Positions 23,452 to 35,410 of a stretch of 64,000 bases of DNA are shown piece by piece. Position numbers and translations under genes: made by a program. The notes under the pieces are model-generated. The model worked only from the letters and a program-made list of their open reading frames with translations. It searched no databases and had not been told where the DNA came from. Location: the NCBI RefSeq assembly GCF_020520425.1, contig NC_079487.1:109340141-109404140 (forward strand). Reading direction: 5' to 3'. This stretch comes from Spinacia oleracea. Lineage: Eukaryota > Streptophyta > Magnoliopsida > Caryophyllales > Amaranthaceae. Within the stretch, counting starts at the first letter, position 1. Each line of letters opens with the position of its first letter.

Positions 23452-24161
23452 GCTATCACTTCTACTGGGACAAAGAAGGGCGAGTTGTTTTTGGCTGATG
23501 TCAGCACTAAGTTGACAAACAAGAATATTACCACCGATGTGAAAGTTGATACCAACTCCAATGTGAGTTTGTTTATTTGTATTACTACGAATTGATTCTA
23601 TGATACATTACGGTTTCATTGGTTTATAGGTTTTTATAATTGGTAATTGTGTAAAATTTGGTGACAGATAGCATTGCTTTCTATGAACATCTTGTTTTAC
23701 ATAATTGGAATCTATTGTAATCTGATTCCAACTTCTTTGCTGTTTCCGTCTTCCGCTCCTAGCTTTTCACCACCATTACGTTGATGAACCTGCCCCTGGC
23801 TTGAAGGCTATTTTTAGTTTCCGTGTTCCTGATCAGAGATCTGGCAAGGTACCATACAATTATCTTTCTAGTATTTTCTTACCTAAAGAGGCATGGTTCA
23901 AAATACTACGGGATAATGGTTCTAATTTGTGGAGTATAAATTATGTTAACAGGTTGAGCTTCAGTATTTGCATGAGTATGCTGGCATCAGCACAAGCCTT
24001 GGTTTGACAGCAAACCCCATTGTCAACTTTTCTGGTGTTTTTGGAAACAGTACTCTTGCTTTGGGTACTGACCTCTCATTTGACACTGCTTCTGGAAACT
24101 TCACCAAATGCAATGCTGGGCTGAGCTTTACTAATGATGATCTCATTGCATCTGTGAATGT
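23452..24161 (+). pseudogene. Captured VDAC (mitochondrial porin) fragment
   Basis: Three exons (23452-23562, 23763-23848, 23953-24161) encode AITSTGTKKGELFLADVSTK, then the LFTTIT...RVPDQRSGK exon and [20 protein letters not shown] onward to NDDLIASVN. This is the central barrel of plant VDAC, the outer mitochondrial membrane anion channel. One base is missing after ATTACG near 23780: the frame shifts and meets TGA at 23802-23804, so the porin part is broken. The N-terminal start and final strands are absent. Retained introns show a DNA-level capture. The first VDAC exon is in phase 0 with the end of the MET1 exon. Confidence 0.88.
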
Positions 24162-24479
24162 GTAAGTAGTTTTTGTTATACTAATCAGCAGATTATCACT
24201 TTGGTATATCCATGTGCAACATTTAATTGCTGTTCAGAAATTAAAGAAAGAGAATCACTCCTATTCTCATTTAACAATTTTCATATTGGTAATTCATATT
24301 ATCTCTATATGCGTGTATCCTAGAAATAAATTTGGATTCTGCTTGTCGAAAACTACTTAATAATGTTCTAATCTTTCACCTTTGGCTGTTGTTGAGTGTA
24401 TCATTTGAAAGCTGGATACTGGATATACATTTCTGATACACTTGTGATTTTGTTTACTTTTGGGTACTGCAGGAACGAC

Positions 24480-26870
24480 AAACTGGACATCTTTATACTC
24501 ATTTCAATCTATTTATTCACATTTAAGGCTTATTGGGTCGTTATAGGTCATATTAAGGCTAAAATGAAGCATTTTCCCTCCCAACTTTGAACTAAAGAAC
24601 CTAAGGACTCATTTTATACTTATTACATGTTTAATATGAATAGTTTTAACTTTCTAACACTCATTCCAATCTACTTATGCAAATTTAAGGCTTGTTTGGT
24701 CGTTATAGGTCATATTAGGCTAAAATGAGGCTTTTTTGCTCCCAAATATAAAATAAAGAACCTTAGGACTCATTTTAAACATATTAAATGTTTTATATGA
24801 TTAGTTTTAACTTTACAAGACTTAATCCAATCTATTTATGCACATTCATGACTTCTTTGGCCGTTATAGGTCATATTTAGGCTAAAATGACATTTTCGCT
24901 CCCAACTTTGATCTAACGAACTTAAAAACTAATTTCAAACTTATTACATGATTCATATGATTATTTTTAACTTTCTAGGACTCATTCCAATCCATTTATG
25001 CACATTTAAGGCTCATTGTGTCGTTATAGGTCATATTTAGGCTAAAATGACATTTTCGCTCCCAACTTTGAACTTAAGAACCTAATGACTCATTTTAAAC
25101 TTATTATATGATAAATATGCTTAGTTTTAAGTTTCTAAGACTTATTATAATCTATTTATGCACATTTAATGCTTGTTTTATCGTTATAGGTCATATTTAG
25201 GATAAAATAAGGCATTTTCGATCCCAACTTTAAAATAAAGAACCTAAGGACTTATTTTAAACATATTACATGATTAATATGCTTAGTTTTAAGTTTCTAA
25301 GACTTAATCTAACTACTTATACACATTTAAGGCTTGTTTGGTCGTTATAGGACATATTTAGGCTAAAATGACATTTTCGCTCCCAACTATGAACCAAAGA
25401 ACCTAAGGACTCATTTTAAACTTACTAAATGTTTTATATGCTTATTTTTAACTTTCTAGGACTCATTCCAATCCATTTATGCACATTTAAGGCTCATTGT
25501 GTCGTTATAGGTCATATTTAGGCTAAAATGACATTTTCGCTCCCAACTATGAACCAAAGAACCTAAGGACTCATTTTAAACTTACTAAATGTTTTATATG
25601 CTTATTTTTAACTTTCTAGGACTCATTCCAATCCATTTATGCACATTTAAGGCTCATTGTGTCGTTATAGGTCATATTTAGGCTAAAATGACATTTTCGC
25701 TCCCAACTTTGAACTTAAGAACCTAATGACTCATTTTAAACTTATTATATGATAAATATGCTTAGTTTTAAGTTTCTAAGACTTATTCTAATCTACTTAT
25801 ACCCATTTAATGCTTGTTTGATAGTTATAGGTCATATTTAGGCTAAAATGAGGCATTTTCGCTCCTAACTTTAAAATAAAGAACCTAAGCACTCATTTTA
25901 AACTTAATACATGTTTAATATGCATAATTTTAACTTTATAAGACTCGTTCCAATCTATTTATGCACCTTTAAGGCTCATTAGGTCGTTGTAGGTCATATT
26001 TAGGCTAAAATGACATTTTCGCTCCCAACTATGAACTAAAGAACCTAAGGACTCATTTTAAACCTACTAAATGTTTTATATTCTAGTTTTAACTTTCTAG
26101 GACTTATTCCAATCCATTTATGCACATTTAAGGCTCATTGTGTCGTTATAGGTCATATTTAGGCTAAAATGACATTTTCGCTCCCAACTTTGAACTTAAG
26201 AACCTAATGACTCATTTTAAACTTATTATATGATAAATATGCTTAGTTTAAGTTTCTAAGACTTATTCTAATCTGTTTATGCACATTTAATGCTTGTTTG
26301 ATAGTTATAGGTCATATTTAGGCTAAAATGAGGCATTTTCGCTCCTAACTTTAAAATAAAGAACCTAAGCACGCATTTTAAACTTAATACATGTTTAATA
26401 TGCATAATTTTAACTTTATACGACAAGTTCCAATCCATTTATGCATATTTAAGGCTTATTGTGTCGTTTTAGGTCATATTTAGGCTAAAATGACATTTTC
26501 GCTCCCAACTTTGAACTTAAGAACCTAAGGACTCATTTTTAAATTATTATATGATTAATAAGCTTAGTTTTGAGTTTCTAGGACTTATTCTAATCTACTT
26601 ATACCCATTTAATGCTTGTTTGATCGTTATAGGTCATATCTAGGCTAAAATAAGGCATTTTCGCTCCCAACTTTAAAATAAAGAACCTAAGGACTCATTT
26701 AAAACTTATTACATGTTTAATATGCATAATTTTAACGATCTAAGACTCGTTCCAATCTATTTATGCACCTATAGGCTCATTGGGTCGTTATAGGTCATAT
26801 TTAGGCTAAAATGACATTTTCGCTCCTAACTTTGAACTAAAGAACCTAAGGACTCATTTTAGACTATTAG
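24480..26870 (+). repeat. Array of ~15 repeats of ~160 bp in CACTA copy 1
   Basis: The marker GGCTAAAATGACATTTTCGC recurs about every 160 bp, at about 24565, 24725, 24890, 25051, 25213, 25372, 25532, 25692, 25853, 26013, 26172, 26333, 26493, 26656 and 26814. The units starting at 25372 and 25532 are almost identical, showing recent duplication. There is no ORF. The same family is in copy 2, inverted. Confidence 0.93.
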
Positions 26871-26958
26871 GACATTGTCATTAGTTTCTTGAATGTTAAA
26901 ATGTGATATTTAATTTGTATTTAATCTAATGTTTAATTTAAATTTCTGTTTTTGTAAA

Positions 26959-27081
26959 GGTCTACACTCCGAGGATTGCGCCTTATGCGAGGAATTTGAT
27001 GTGGTTCGTGAGCAATGGGCTAAGTTTTTTACCAACAAGTATTTATTATTGGCTTTAGCGCGCTTGATCGAGTTGGTTTAG
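26959..27081 (+). other. 41-codon exon-like frame conserved in both CACTA copies
   Basis: After a possible acceptor (TTTTTGTAAAG) the frame reads GLHSEDCALCEEFDVVREQW and ends ALARLIELV then TAG. The same frame with one change (N to S) lies in copy 2 at 28882-29004. It is Cys/Glu-rich at the start and hydrophobic at the end. I do not recognise it. It could be the last exon of a captured gene or of a degenerate transposon protein. Confidence 0.4.
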
Positions 27082-27319
27082 TTGTTATAGAATAAATTTT
27101 ATATTAAAATGTATGTTTATGTTGAAATTGGAACATATATTTAAATGTAATATGTGCACTTTGGTTTTGGGATATATAGTATACAAAACTCCAGTTGTTG
27201 TTTTTATATTTGTTTTACAGGTTGCGTTATTCTATTATTGTTTTGACAGGTTTCTATATTTGGTGCAAGGCACTCTACGTATCCCTAAACAAAATTAGAA
27301 TTTTCCCCCCAAAAGTGCT

Positions 27320-27645
27320 TTTTTGCAGCGTACATATATGTTGTACGCTGCAACAAGGGAAAAAAATTTCGCAAAAATTCAGACTTGTTGCAGCGTACAA
27401 ATAAATGTACGCTGCAAAAAGTTGAGTCTGTTGCAGCGGGCTTTTATATGTACGCTGCAACAAGTCCAAAATTTTGCCAATTTTTTGGCACTTGTTGCAG
27501 CGTACATATAAAAGCCCGCTGCAACAAATCACTTTTTGCAGCGAACTTGTACGCTGCAACAAGTTCAGACTTGTTGCAGGCCCCCCAGTTGCAGCATACG
27601 ATGTACGCTGCAACAGGGGTCTAAAAGCCCGCTGCAATAAGGGTT
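27320..27645. repeat. CACTA 1 right subterminal repeats
   Basis: At least five pairs of TTGCAGCGTACAT(A) and GTACGCTGCAACAAG face each other, giving short hairpins with AT-rich loops. Several small open frames here on both strands are only translations of this motif. Confidence 0.8.
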
Positions 27646-27661
27646 TTTTCTACTAGTGAGT

Positions 27662-28303
27662 AAATATTTATTTTTCTTTCTCCTAAAATTTTGGGTCAAG
27701 TGACATGATCTGATTAGAGCATCTCAATGACAAGCTAATTGTCATACTAGCTTGTCATGTCACATAAAATTTTAAGCTAATTAACTTACTGGTTAGTTTA
27801 TATTTCAATGGTAAACTAATTTACTAAACTAGATCGATTGATATTTAAATAGGTCCACTTTTATATTAACCATTTGATTTTAATTTTATTTTCAATATTA
27901 CTTAAATTTCTATTGGGTTACTTTTTTCGACGCAAATTTGCTTGGCCAAGATAATTTATAAAATATTATTTTGAAAAATATATATACTTCGTATTAGGAA
28001 GAAGCCAACAATATATTATATACTATCATTTGTTTTTATATAATAGAAATAAAATAGATAGGGTCAAAGTGAATTATTTGAATAGTGCAAAAAGTCAAAA
28101 CGGTGAGAGTATTTTGGGATGGGAGAATACATATATAAGAGTAACTTTTAAGCATTTAAAATTAACTTTTACTCATGTAACAATATTTATTGTACTAAAT
28201 CAGAATTTGTGCTAACCTTATACATGTTCAAATATATTTGTTTACTATCAAGTAAATTTTATCCCATTAAACCTTTTAATTATTTCTCTCTCCTACCCAT
28301 ATA
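27662..28303. other. Spacer between the two CACTA elements
   Basis: AT-rich. 28060-28130 (AAAAAGTCAAAACGGTGAGAG...) looks like the right half of a Stowaway similar to 57799-58053. 27717-27760 has AGAGCATCTCAATGACAAGC, reminiscent of a Tourist-type end. No gene is seen. Confidence 0.5.
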
Positions 28304-28881
28304 CACTAGTAGAAAAAATCCTTATTGCAGCGGGCTTTTAGACCCCTGTTGCAGCGTACATCGTATGCTGCAACTGGGGGGCCTGCAACAAGTCTGAACT
28401 TGTTGCAGCGTACAATGTTCGCTGCTAAAAGGGGTTTTTTGCAGCGTACATATGTATGTACGCTGCAACAAGTGCCAAAAAATTGGCAAAAATTTGGACT
28501 TGTTGCAGCGTACATATATATGTACGCTGCAAAAGACTCAACTTTTTGCAGCGTACATTTATTTGTACGCTGCAACAAGTCTGGAATTTTGCGAAATTTT
28601 TTTCCCTTGTTGCAGCGTACAATATATATGTACGCTGCAACAAAGCACTTTTGGCGGGAAAATTCTAATTTTGTTTAGGGATACCTAGAGTGCCTTGCAC
28701 CAAATATAGAAACCTGTCAAAACAATAATAGAATAACGCAACCTGTATAACAAATATAAAAACAACAACTGGAGTTTTGTATACTATATATCCCAAAACC
28801 AAAGTGCACATATTACATTTAAATATATGTTCCAATTTCAACATAAACATACATTTTAATATAAAATTTATTCTATAACAA

Positions 28882-29004
28882 CTAAACCAACTCGATCAAG
28901 CGCGCTAAAGCCAATAATAAATACTTGCTGGTAAAAAACTTAGCCCATTGCTCACGAACCACATCAAATTCCTCGCATAAGGCGCAATCCTCGGAGTGTA
29001 GACC
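28882..29004 (-). other. 41-codon exon-like frame, CACTA copy 2
   Basis: Same length and reading as 26959-27081 (SEDCALCEEFDVVREQW...), stop TAG at 28884-28882, one visible substitution. Its retention in both copies may reflect shared recent ancestry rather than selection. Confidence 0.4.
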
Positions 29005-29104
29005 TTTACAAAAACAGAAATTTAAATTAAACATTAGATTAAATACAAATTAAATATCACATTTTAACATTCAAGAAACTAATGACAATGTCCTAATAGT
29101 CTAA

Positions 29105-32100
29105 AATGAGTCCTTAGGTTCTTTAGTTCAAAGTTGGGAGCGAAAATGTCATTTTAGCCTAAATATGACCTATAACGACCCAATGAGCCTATAGGTGCAT
29201 AAATAGATTGGAACGAGTCTTAGATCGTTAAAATTATGCATATTAAACATGTCATAAGTTTTAAATGAGTCCTTAGGTTCTTTATTTTAAAGTTGGGAGC
29301 GAAAATGCCTTATTTTAGCCTAGATATGACCTATAACGATCAAACAAGCATTAAATGGGTATAAGTAGATTAGAATAAGTCCTAGAAACTCAAAACTAAG
29401 CTTATTAATCATATAATAATTTAAAAATGAGTCCTTAGGTTCTTAAGTTCAAAGTTGGGAGCGAAAATGTCATTTTAGCCTAAATATGACCTAAAACGAT
29501 ACAATGAGCCTTAAATGGGCATAAATGGATTGGAATGAGTCCTAGAAAGTTAAAACTAGAATATAAAACATTTAGTAGGTTTAAAATGAGTCCTTAGGTT
29601 CTTTAGTTCATAGTTGGGAGCGAAAATGTCATTTTAGCCTAAATATGACCTACAACGACCTAATGAGCCTTAAAGGTGCATAAATAGATTGGAACGAGTC
29701 TTATAAAGTTTAACTTATGCATATTAAACATGTATTAAGTTTAAAATGAGTGCTTAGGTTCTTTATTTTAAAGTTAGGAGCGAAAATGCCTCATTTTAGC
29801 CTAAATATGACCTATAACTATCAAACAAGCATTAAATGTGCATAAATAGATTAGAATATGTCTTAGAAACTTAAAACTAAGCATATTAATCATATAATAA
29901 GTTTAAAATGAGTCATTAGGTTCTTAAGTTCAAAGTTGGGAGCGAAAATGGCACTTTAGCCTAAATATGACCTATAACGACACAATGAGCCTTAAATATG
30001 CATAAATGGATTGGAATGAGTTCTAGAAATTCAAAACTAAGCATATAAAACATTTAGTAAGTTTAAAATGAGTCATTAGGTTCTTTAGTTCATAGTTTGG
30101 AGCGAAAATGTCATTTTAGCCTAAATATGTCCTATAATGACCAAACAAGCCTTAAATGTGTATAAGTAGTTAGAATAAGTCTTAGAAACTTAAAACTAAG
30201 CATATTAATCATGTAATAAGTTTAAAATGAGTCCTTAGGTTCTTTGGTTCAAAGTTAGGAGCGCAAATGCCTCATTTTAGCCTAAATATGACCTATAACG
30301 ATAAAACAAACATTAAATGTGCATAAATAGATTAGAATAAGTCTTAGAAACTTAAAACTAAGCATATTTATCATATAATAAGTTTAAAATGAGTCATTAG
30401 ATTCTTAAGTTCAAAGTTGGGAGCGAAAATGTCATTTTAGCCTAAATATGACCTATAACGACACAATGAGCCTTAAATGTGCATAAATGGATTGGAATGA
30501 GTCCTAGAAAGTTAAAAATAAGCATATAAAACATTTAGTAAGTTTAAAATGAGTCCTTAGGTTCTTTGGTTCATAGTTGGGAGCGAAAATGTCATTTTAG
30601 CCTAAATATGTCCTATAACGACCAAACAAGCCTTAAATGTGTATAAGTAGTTAGAATAAGTCTTAGAAACTTAAAAATAAGCATATTAAACATGTAATAA
30701 GTTTAAAATAAGTCCTTAGGTTCTTTATTTTAAAGTTGGGAGCGAAAATGCCTTATTTTATCCTAAATATGACCTATAACGATAAAACAAGCATTAAATG
30801 TGCATAAATAGATTAGAATAAGTCTTAGAAACTTAAAACTAAGCATATTTATCATATAATAAGTTTAAAATGAGTCATTAGGTTCTTAAGTTCAAAGTTG
30901 GGAGCGAAAATGTCATTTTAGCCTAAATATGACCTACAACGACCTAATGAGCCTTAAAGGTGCATAAATAGATTGGAACGAATCTTATAAAGTTTAACTT
31001 ATGCATATTAAACATGTATTAAGTTTAAAATGAGTGCTTAGGTTCTTTATTTTAAAGTTAGGAGCGAAAATGCCTCATTTTAGCCTAAATATGACCTATA
31101 ACTATCAAACAAGCATTAAATGTGCATAAATAGATTAGAATAAGTCTTAGAAACTTAAAACTAAGCATATTTATCATATAATAAGTTTAAAATGAGTCAT
31201 TAGGTTCTTAAGTTCAAAGTTGGGAGCGAAAATGTCATTTTAGCCTAAATATGACCTACAACGACCTAATGAGCCTTAAAGGTGCATAAATAGATTGGAA
31301 CGAATCTTATAAAGTTTAACTTATGCATATTAAACATGTATTAAGTTTAAAATGAGTGCTTAGGTTCTTTATTTTAAAGTTAGGAGCGAAAATGCCTCAT
31401 TTTAGCCTAAATATGACCTATAACTATCAAACAAGCATTAAATGTGCATAAATAGATTAGAATAAGTCTTAGAAACTTAAAACTAAGCATATTAATCATA
31501 TAATAAGTTTAAAATGAGTCATTAGGTTCTTAAGTTCAAAGTTGGGAGCGAAAATGGCACTTTAGCCTAAATATGACCTATAACGACACAATGAGCCTTA
31601 AATATGCATAAATGGATTGGAATGAGTTCTAGAAAGTCAAAACTAAGCATATAAAACATTTAGTAAGTTTAAAATGAGTCCTTAGGTTCTTTAGTTCATA
31701 GTTTGGAGCGAAAATGTCATTTTAGCCTAAATATGTCCTATAACGACCAAACAAGCCTTAAATGTGTATAAGTAGTTAGAATAAGTCTTAGAAACTTAAA
31801 ACTAAGCATATTAATCATGTAATAAGTTTAAAATGAGTCCTTAGGTTCTTTAGTTCAAAGTTAGGAGCGCAAATGCCTCATTTTAGCCTAAATATGACCT
31901 ATAACGATAAAACAAACATTAAATGTGCATAAATAGATTAGAATAAGTCTTAGAAACTTAAAACTAAGCATATTTATCATATAATAAGTTTAAAATGAGT
32001 CATTAGGTTCTTAAGTTCAAAGTTGGGAGCGAAAATGTCATTTTAGCCTAAATATGACCTATAACGACACAATGAGCCTTAAATGTGCATAAATGGATTG

Positions 32101-32790
32101 GAATGAGTCCTAGAAAGTTAAAAATAAGCATATAAAACATTTAGTAAGTTTAAAATGAGTCCTTAGGTTCTTTGGTTCATAGTTGGGAGCGAAAATGTCA
32201 TTTTAGCCTAAATATGTCCTATAACGACCAAACAAGCCTTAAATGTGTATAAGTAGTTAGAATAAGTCTTAGAAACTTAAAAATAAGCATATTAAACATG
32301 TAATAAGTTTAAAATAAGTCCTTAGGTTCTTTATTTTAAAGTTGGGAGCGAAAATGCCTTATTTTATCCTAAATATGACCTATAACGATAAAACAAGCAT
32401 TAAATGTGCATAAATAGATTAGAATAAGTCTTAGAAACTTGAAACTAAGCATATTTATCATATAATAAGTTTAAAATGAGTCATTAGGTTCTTAAGTTCA
32501 AAGTTGGGAGCGAAAATGTCATTTTAGCCTAAATATGACCTATAACGACACAATGTGCCTTAAATGTGCATAAATGGATTGGAATGAGTCCTAGAAAGTT
32601 AAAAATAAGTATATAAAACATTTAGTAAGTTTAAAATGAGTCCTTAGGTTCTTTGGTTCTTAGTTGGGAGCGAAAATGTCATTTTAGCCTAAATATGTCC
32701 TATAACGACCAAACAAGCCTTAAATGTGTATAAGTAGTTAGAATAAGTCTTAGAAACTTAAAACTAAGCATATTAAACATGTAATAAGTT
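29105..32790 (-). repeat. Array of ~23 repeats of ~160 bp in CACTA copy 2
   Basis: The marker GGGAGCGAAAATG recurs about every 160 bp from 29138 to 32667. The array contains a higher-order duplication: the unusual variant AAAATGGCACTTTAGCC occurs at 29945 and again at 31551, 1606 bp apart (ten units), and neighbouring variants repeat in the same order. A two-unit block is also doubled at about 30930 and 31250. It is longer than the copy 1 array, so the array has expanded or contracted since the copies split. Confidence 0.93.
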
Positions 32791-32829
32791 TAAAATTAAG
32801 CATTTTAGCATATTAACTAAGCATATCCT

Positions 32830-34390
32830 GTTAGGTGAATACCAGGCATTAGTTATTAATGAATATCAGCAGTCGAGTTATAGGATTTGTTATGCCTAAT
32901 CCAAGAAAAAAAAACCAGAATTTTATTTAGAAAAACATCTAAAAGTTGAATAAGATTGGCAGAAAATTAAGAAGTTGAGAAATTTAGAGGAAAACCTTAC
33001 ATCAGATAGGCTGAAACGAGATGAAGTAGTAACCAATTACAAGCACAACCCAAGATCCAAATACAAACTTAAAGCACTCAAAATTGTATTAAAAAGCCCC
33101 ATTATTAATCTTAGTCTTTTTTTTAATCAAATCAAGCAAAATCGGATGTAAAAAGGTGAAAATTCTAAAAAATGAAGCAAAACTCTTAATAAAGTACGAA
33201 CTACGAAGTGACTTTAACTCAGCCCCACTAATGAGTTTATTTTTCAAATCAACTAAATGTCTAGAAACACATAAAACTAAAAAGATGCAAAGTATAGCCG
33301 GCTAGCTCCTTGGAGTTCCTTAAAGCACTAGATAGAACGAGGATTCAAAAGATGAAACTCTCCTATAGCTCTTTAAATATTTATTGAATAAAACCATTTC
33401 AACACACTTTTTTGCTCTTTCTCAACATGGATCAAAATGAACTCTTCAGTGAATCACAATCATGTAAAAGAAGATACTAATTACTACTATAAACAAGAGA
33501 TACTAATTGTGCTTAAAATCCCAAGAAATTCCTCAAGGCCAACTTGTTACCTGAATTAACGTTAGGATAGCAGCAACATCATATATGGGACTCCATTGGT
33601 TTTATAGAATGTCAAGACAGATCTTCCATCTGCATAAACTAATAAATTCCCACCCAAAAAAAACACACATATAGATAAGGTTAGAACAGGAAATTGGCAG
33701 GTTGATTCACTTATATAAACCACAGGTAAAGACAACCAAGTACATGCAGAACAAAGTCAAAAGCAGCTAAAGAACCAAGTTACAGATGGATTTACTCCTT
33801 TCGGATCAAGAAATCAGCTTCTGTATCATGGTGATTTTTTAAGACACGTGAGCATCAGCAAGTTGTTTATTTGGATAAGAAGAATGGGAAAATTGCAGCA
33901 AAAACCTTAAAATACATAAATTTTAGTAAGCTGAAGCCAACAAACTAAAATAAGAAATAAGTATGAAGTTCTCAATCATCACATACTCCATGCAAGATCA
34001 TCTTGAAACAATCATCATAAAACAAGCTAGTCGAAGTACAATGAAGCAACACAATGCAGGTATTTTTATAGGTATTAGGTTACTTCCATGAATTATGATA
34101 TAATCACATAAGGGGGTCAATTGCTAGCTAATACACAACGGGAATGCACCAATATCTCACAGATCCACTAGTAGAAAAAACTATTGATTTGCACTTACTG
34201 TACTATTGATTTCAACTTTCAAAAGAGGAAAAGAGAAATTTTATGAAGATAATTAGATATATCAATACCTTATGCAATTGTTGAAATTCGAACAAGCACG
34301 ATGATAGATTATGCTGGCAGTACGATCATCGCCCCTCTCTTCAACCATATGCGTATATACCCATCTTCACAATTAACTGCAAATTAAAGA
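32830..34390. other. Copy-specific middle of CACTA copy 2
   Basis: AT-rich sequence unrelated to the MET1/VDAC segment of copy 1. At 34166 a second CACTAGTAGAAAAAACT terminus occurs in plus orientation without a partner, possibly a relic of another CACTA end. On the minus strand, 34364-34269 has an exon-like open stretch (THMVEERGDDRTASIIYH) ending at AAG|GTATTG. No family is recognised. A low-complexity AAAATCAAAACGA run lies at 34400-34530. Confidence 0.4.
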
Positions 34391-35410
34391 AATAATTGAA
34401 AAACAGCCAAAAAAATCAAAATAAAAACGAAAATCAAAACGAAAATCAAAAACGAAAACCAAAACGAAAATCAAAACGAAAATCAAAAACGAAAATCAAA
34501 AACAATAATCAAAACGAAAATCAAAAACTAAAATTGAACCCTAATCTGAAAACGAAAATAAAAAACGAAAATAAAAATTGAACACACCATACCGAAACCA
34601 CCGGAACCACGACGCCGAGCAACCACCGGAACCACGACGCGACGGGGAGATGCTGAACCCCCGGCCGACCAAGAATATATCTTTCAGTGACAGGCCGCGC
34701 GAGAATTGAACGGGATAGGGGAGATGAGGCGAGAACACCACACACCGGCGAAGACAGCGACGCAGGGCTGAGCAACGCTTGGGTTCGACGGCGACACAGG
34801 GCTGAGTTCGACGGCGACGCAGGGCTGAGTTCGACGGCTGAGTTCGACGGCTTGCTTGGATATTTGTTTAAGGGAAAAAGCTTGGAGCTAGCAGAGAAGG
34901 AACAACGTACGTTTGAGCCCGCTCGTTTGAGCGCGGTTTGTTGCAACCTAGGAAAGTAAAAGTTTTTGAAACGCGGACTTGTTGCAGCGGGCAATAACAT
35001 GTACGCTGCAATAAAGTCGGGTTGTTGCTGCGGGCTTTTATTTTGTACGCTGCAACAAACACATTTGCTGCAAACAACTAAAATGTACGTTGCGATAACC
35101 CTTTAAAGGGTTTGACCCGCGTTGACCGACTGGTTGTTGAAGCGTATTTATACATGTACGCTGCAACAAGGGGGCTGCAACAGGGGTTTTTTCTACTATA
35201 CGTTATATTCTATTGAAATCTACGACATTTTTTCATTTTTTTTGTTAAGGACGGAAGGAATATTACGGAGCATATGTTAATCGGGAAATTTCGTAGTTTT
35301 AGCTTCCTCTTTGGGTTTATTCTGTTCACCTTAAAAAAATAAGTTTCAGTTCCAATAAGTTCTGATAAGTATCAATAATTTTCAGTAAGTTCAGATAAGT
35401 TCCAATGAGT

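Larger units (their letters stand above)
21703..27658 (+). mobile_element. Nonautonomous CACTA element, copy 1 (Pack-CACTA)
   Basis: The terminal inverted repeats are CACTAGTAGAAAAAACCC (21703) and GGGTTTTTTCTACTAGTG (ending 27658), with a perfect 3-bp target duplication AGT on both sides. Subterminal zones carry many TTGCAGCGTACAT motifs in both orientations. The interior holds a GC-richer leader-like zone (22000-22420), captured MET1 and VDAC exons (22437-24161), a ~160-bp repeat array (24480-26870) and a 41-codon exon-like frame. There is no TNP2-type transposase, so it would move only in trans. Confidence 0.9.
28304..35198 (-). mobile_element. Nonautonomous CACTA element, copy 2, inverted
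   Basis: It starts CACTAGTAGAAAAAATCC at 28304 (preceded by ATA) and ends ...GGGGTTTTTTCTACT followed by ATA near 35200. The last terminal bases appear lost, but ATA on both sides could be the 3-bp duplication. It is the reverse-orientation relative of copy 1. Shared parts are the subterminal TTGCAGCGTACAT clusters, the 41-codon frame, the ~160-bp array and the leader zone (34500-35190). It differs in the middle (32830-34390), where copy 1 has MET1/VDAC. There is no transposase. Confidence 0.85.

Noticed and set aside
27275-27656. 120-aa and other frames at the CACTA ends (also 28306-28688)
   Set aside because: They translate the TTGCAGCGTACAT subterminal motif in several frames on both strands; repeat artefact.
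21703-27658. CRISPR-like reading of the 160-bp repeats
   Set aside because: Repeats are contiguous, diverged and without spacers, in a plant CACTA element.
34396-34581. 61-aa KNQNKNENQ frame
   Set aside because: Low-complexity AAAATCAAAACGA tract.
21703-35198. Single 13.5-kb CACTA element spanning both copies
   Set aside because: Each half has its own pair of ends and its own 3-bp flank (AGT, ATA); two separate insertions explain the data better.
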